Below, one piece after another: positions 14,586-14,905 of a stretch of DNA of 14,905 bases; the first letter of the stretch is position 1, and every line of letters begins with the position of its first letter. The notes beneath the pieces were generated by a model. The model had not been told where the DNA came from. It did not search any database and was given only the letters and a program-made list of their open reading frames with translations. A program made the translations under genes and the position numbers. The stretch is from Gammaproteobacteria bacterium (lineage in GTDB: Bacteria; Pseudomonadota; Gammaproteobacteria; Chromatiales; Sedimenticolaceae): NCBI GenBank assembly GCA_020445165.1, contig JAGRHE010000051.1, positions 1 to 14,905 on the forward strand, written 5' to 3'.

Positions 14586-14905
14586 TCATCCGAGCTTATC
14601 GGCCCCGTAACGTTTGACCATGGTTTCCTGCATGCTCTGGATCACCTTGAAGGCATGCTTGAGGTGTTCGCGTTCCAGCTCCGAAAGTTCGCCCGGTGGG
14701 ACGTAGTTATCGGCTTTTCTGCCGTTGCGGATCTGGTTCGCCTGGTGCTGGATGCGCAACGAGGCGATGAACTCCAGCGCATCCTCGAGATTCTCTGCCA
14801 TGTCCTGCGACATCGCCTCGGTACCGGCACATGCGCGCAGGCGCTCGACCGTGTTGACCGGCTCCTTGCCCAGCGACAGCGCGACCAGGCGTGCGATGTC
14901 GGTGA
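14586..14905 (-). CDS. DUF294-type putative nucleotidyltransferase/CBS-domain protein (5' end cut off)
   Basis: The frame enters from the right edge and ends at TGA 14586-14588; 105 complete codons are visible. The visible part reads DIARLVALSLG, NTVERL, EDALEFIASLRIQHQANQI, VPPGELSELEREHLKHAF. This matches, by family knowledge, the helical C-terminal domain of DUF294 proteins (PF10335) that also carry cyclic-nucleotide, CBS and nucleotidyltransferase domains. Those N-terminal domains would lie beyond the window and were not seen. The internal ATG at 14813 is not a start. It is the upstream neighbour of the exonuclease gene. Confidence 0.8.
   Translation of the reverse strand, partial: TDIARLVALSLGKEPVNTVERLRACAGTEAMSQDMAENLEDALEFIASLRIQHQANQIRNGRKADNYVPPGELSELEREHLKHAFKVIQSMQETMVKRYGADKLG

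Noticed and set aside
1..14905. Search for tRNA, rRNA, CRISPR, transposase, phage and toxin-antitoxin genes
   Set aside because: None seen on either strand. The hemolysin-family name is not evidence of a toxin, since the protein lacks an export signal and resembles acyltransferases.

Overview
The window is GC-rich DNA with densely packed genes. Its gene families and protein sequences suggest a gammaproteobacterium, probably a free-living or symbiotic lineage near the Chromatiales; that placement is inference only. I see no tRNA, rRNA, CRISPR array, insertion sequence or prophage gene. Gaps between genes are short (none over about 180 bases).

Left part (1-4608): on the minus strand lie a truncated gene whose N-terminal part resembles SlyD-type FKBP, probably fused to a methyltransferase that runs off the edge, and the exopolyphosphatase gene ppx. 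Divergent from ppx is a secreted CAP/SCP-domain protein with five cysteine-rich tandem repeats. Its stop codon overlaps the start of a zinc-ribbon NUDIX hydrolase.

Centre (4609-13222): this looks like an envelope-stress locus. A PAP2-family phosphatase and the lipid A phosphoethanolamine transferase eptA converge on each other. Each is preceded by a direct repeat of the form YTTAAK-N5-YTTAAK, the PmrA (BasR) box, followed 8 bases later by an ATAA-containing -10-like element. Divergent from eptA is a tight operon: thermostable-hemolysin family protein, acyl-adenylating (ANL) enzyme, heme-oxygenase-like diiron oxidase candidate, and short-chain dehydrogenase. It is followed on the same strand by a PmrA/QseB-type response regulator and its histidine kinase. 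The regulator class matches the box found in front of the modification genes, so the locus carries both a likely regulator and its likely targets. The hemolysin-family/ANL/diiron/SDR set has the make-up of a small-molecule or fatty-acyl modifying pathway with unknown product, and is the most interesting part of the window.

Right part (13237-14905), minus strand: a membrane-anchored protein of unknown function, a DEDDh (DnaQ-like) 3'-5' exonuclease, and the C-terminal end of a DUF294-type nucleotidyltransferase/CBS signalling protein that enters from the right edge.
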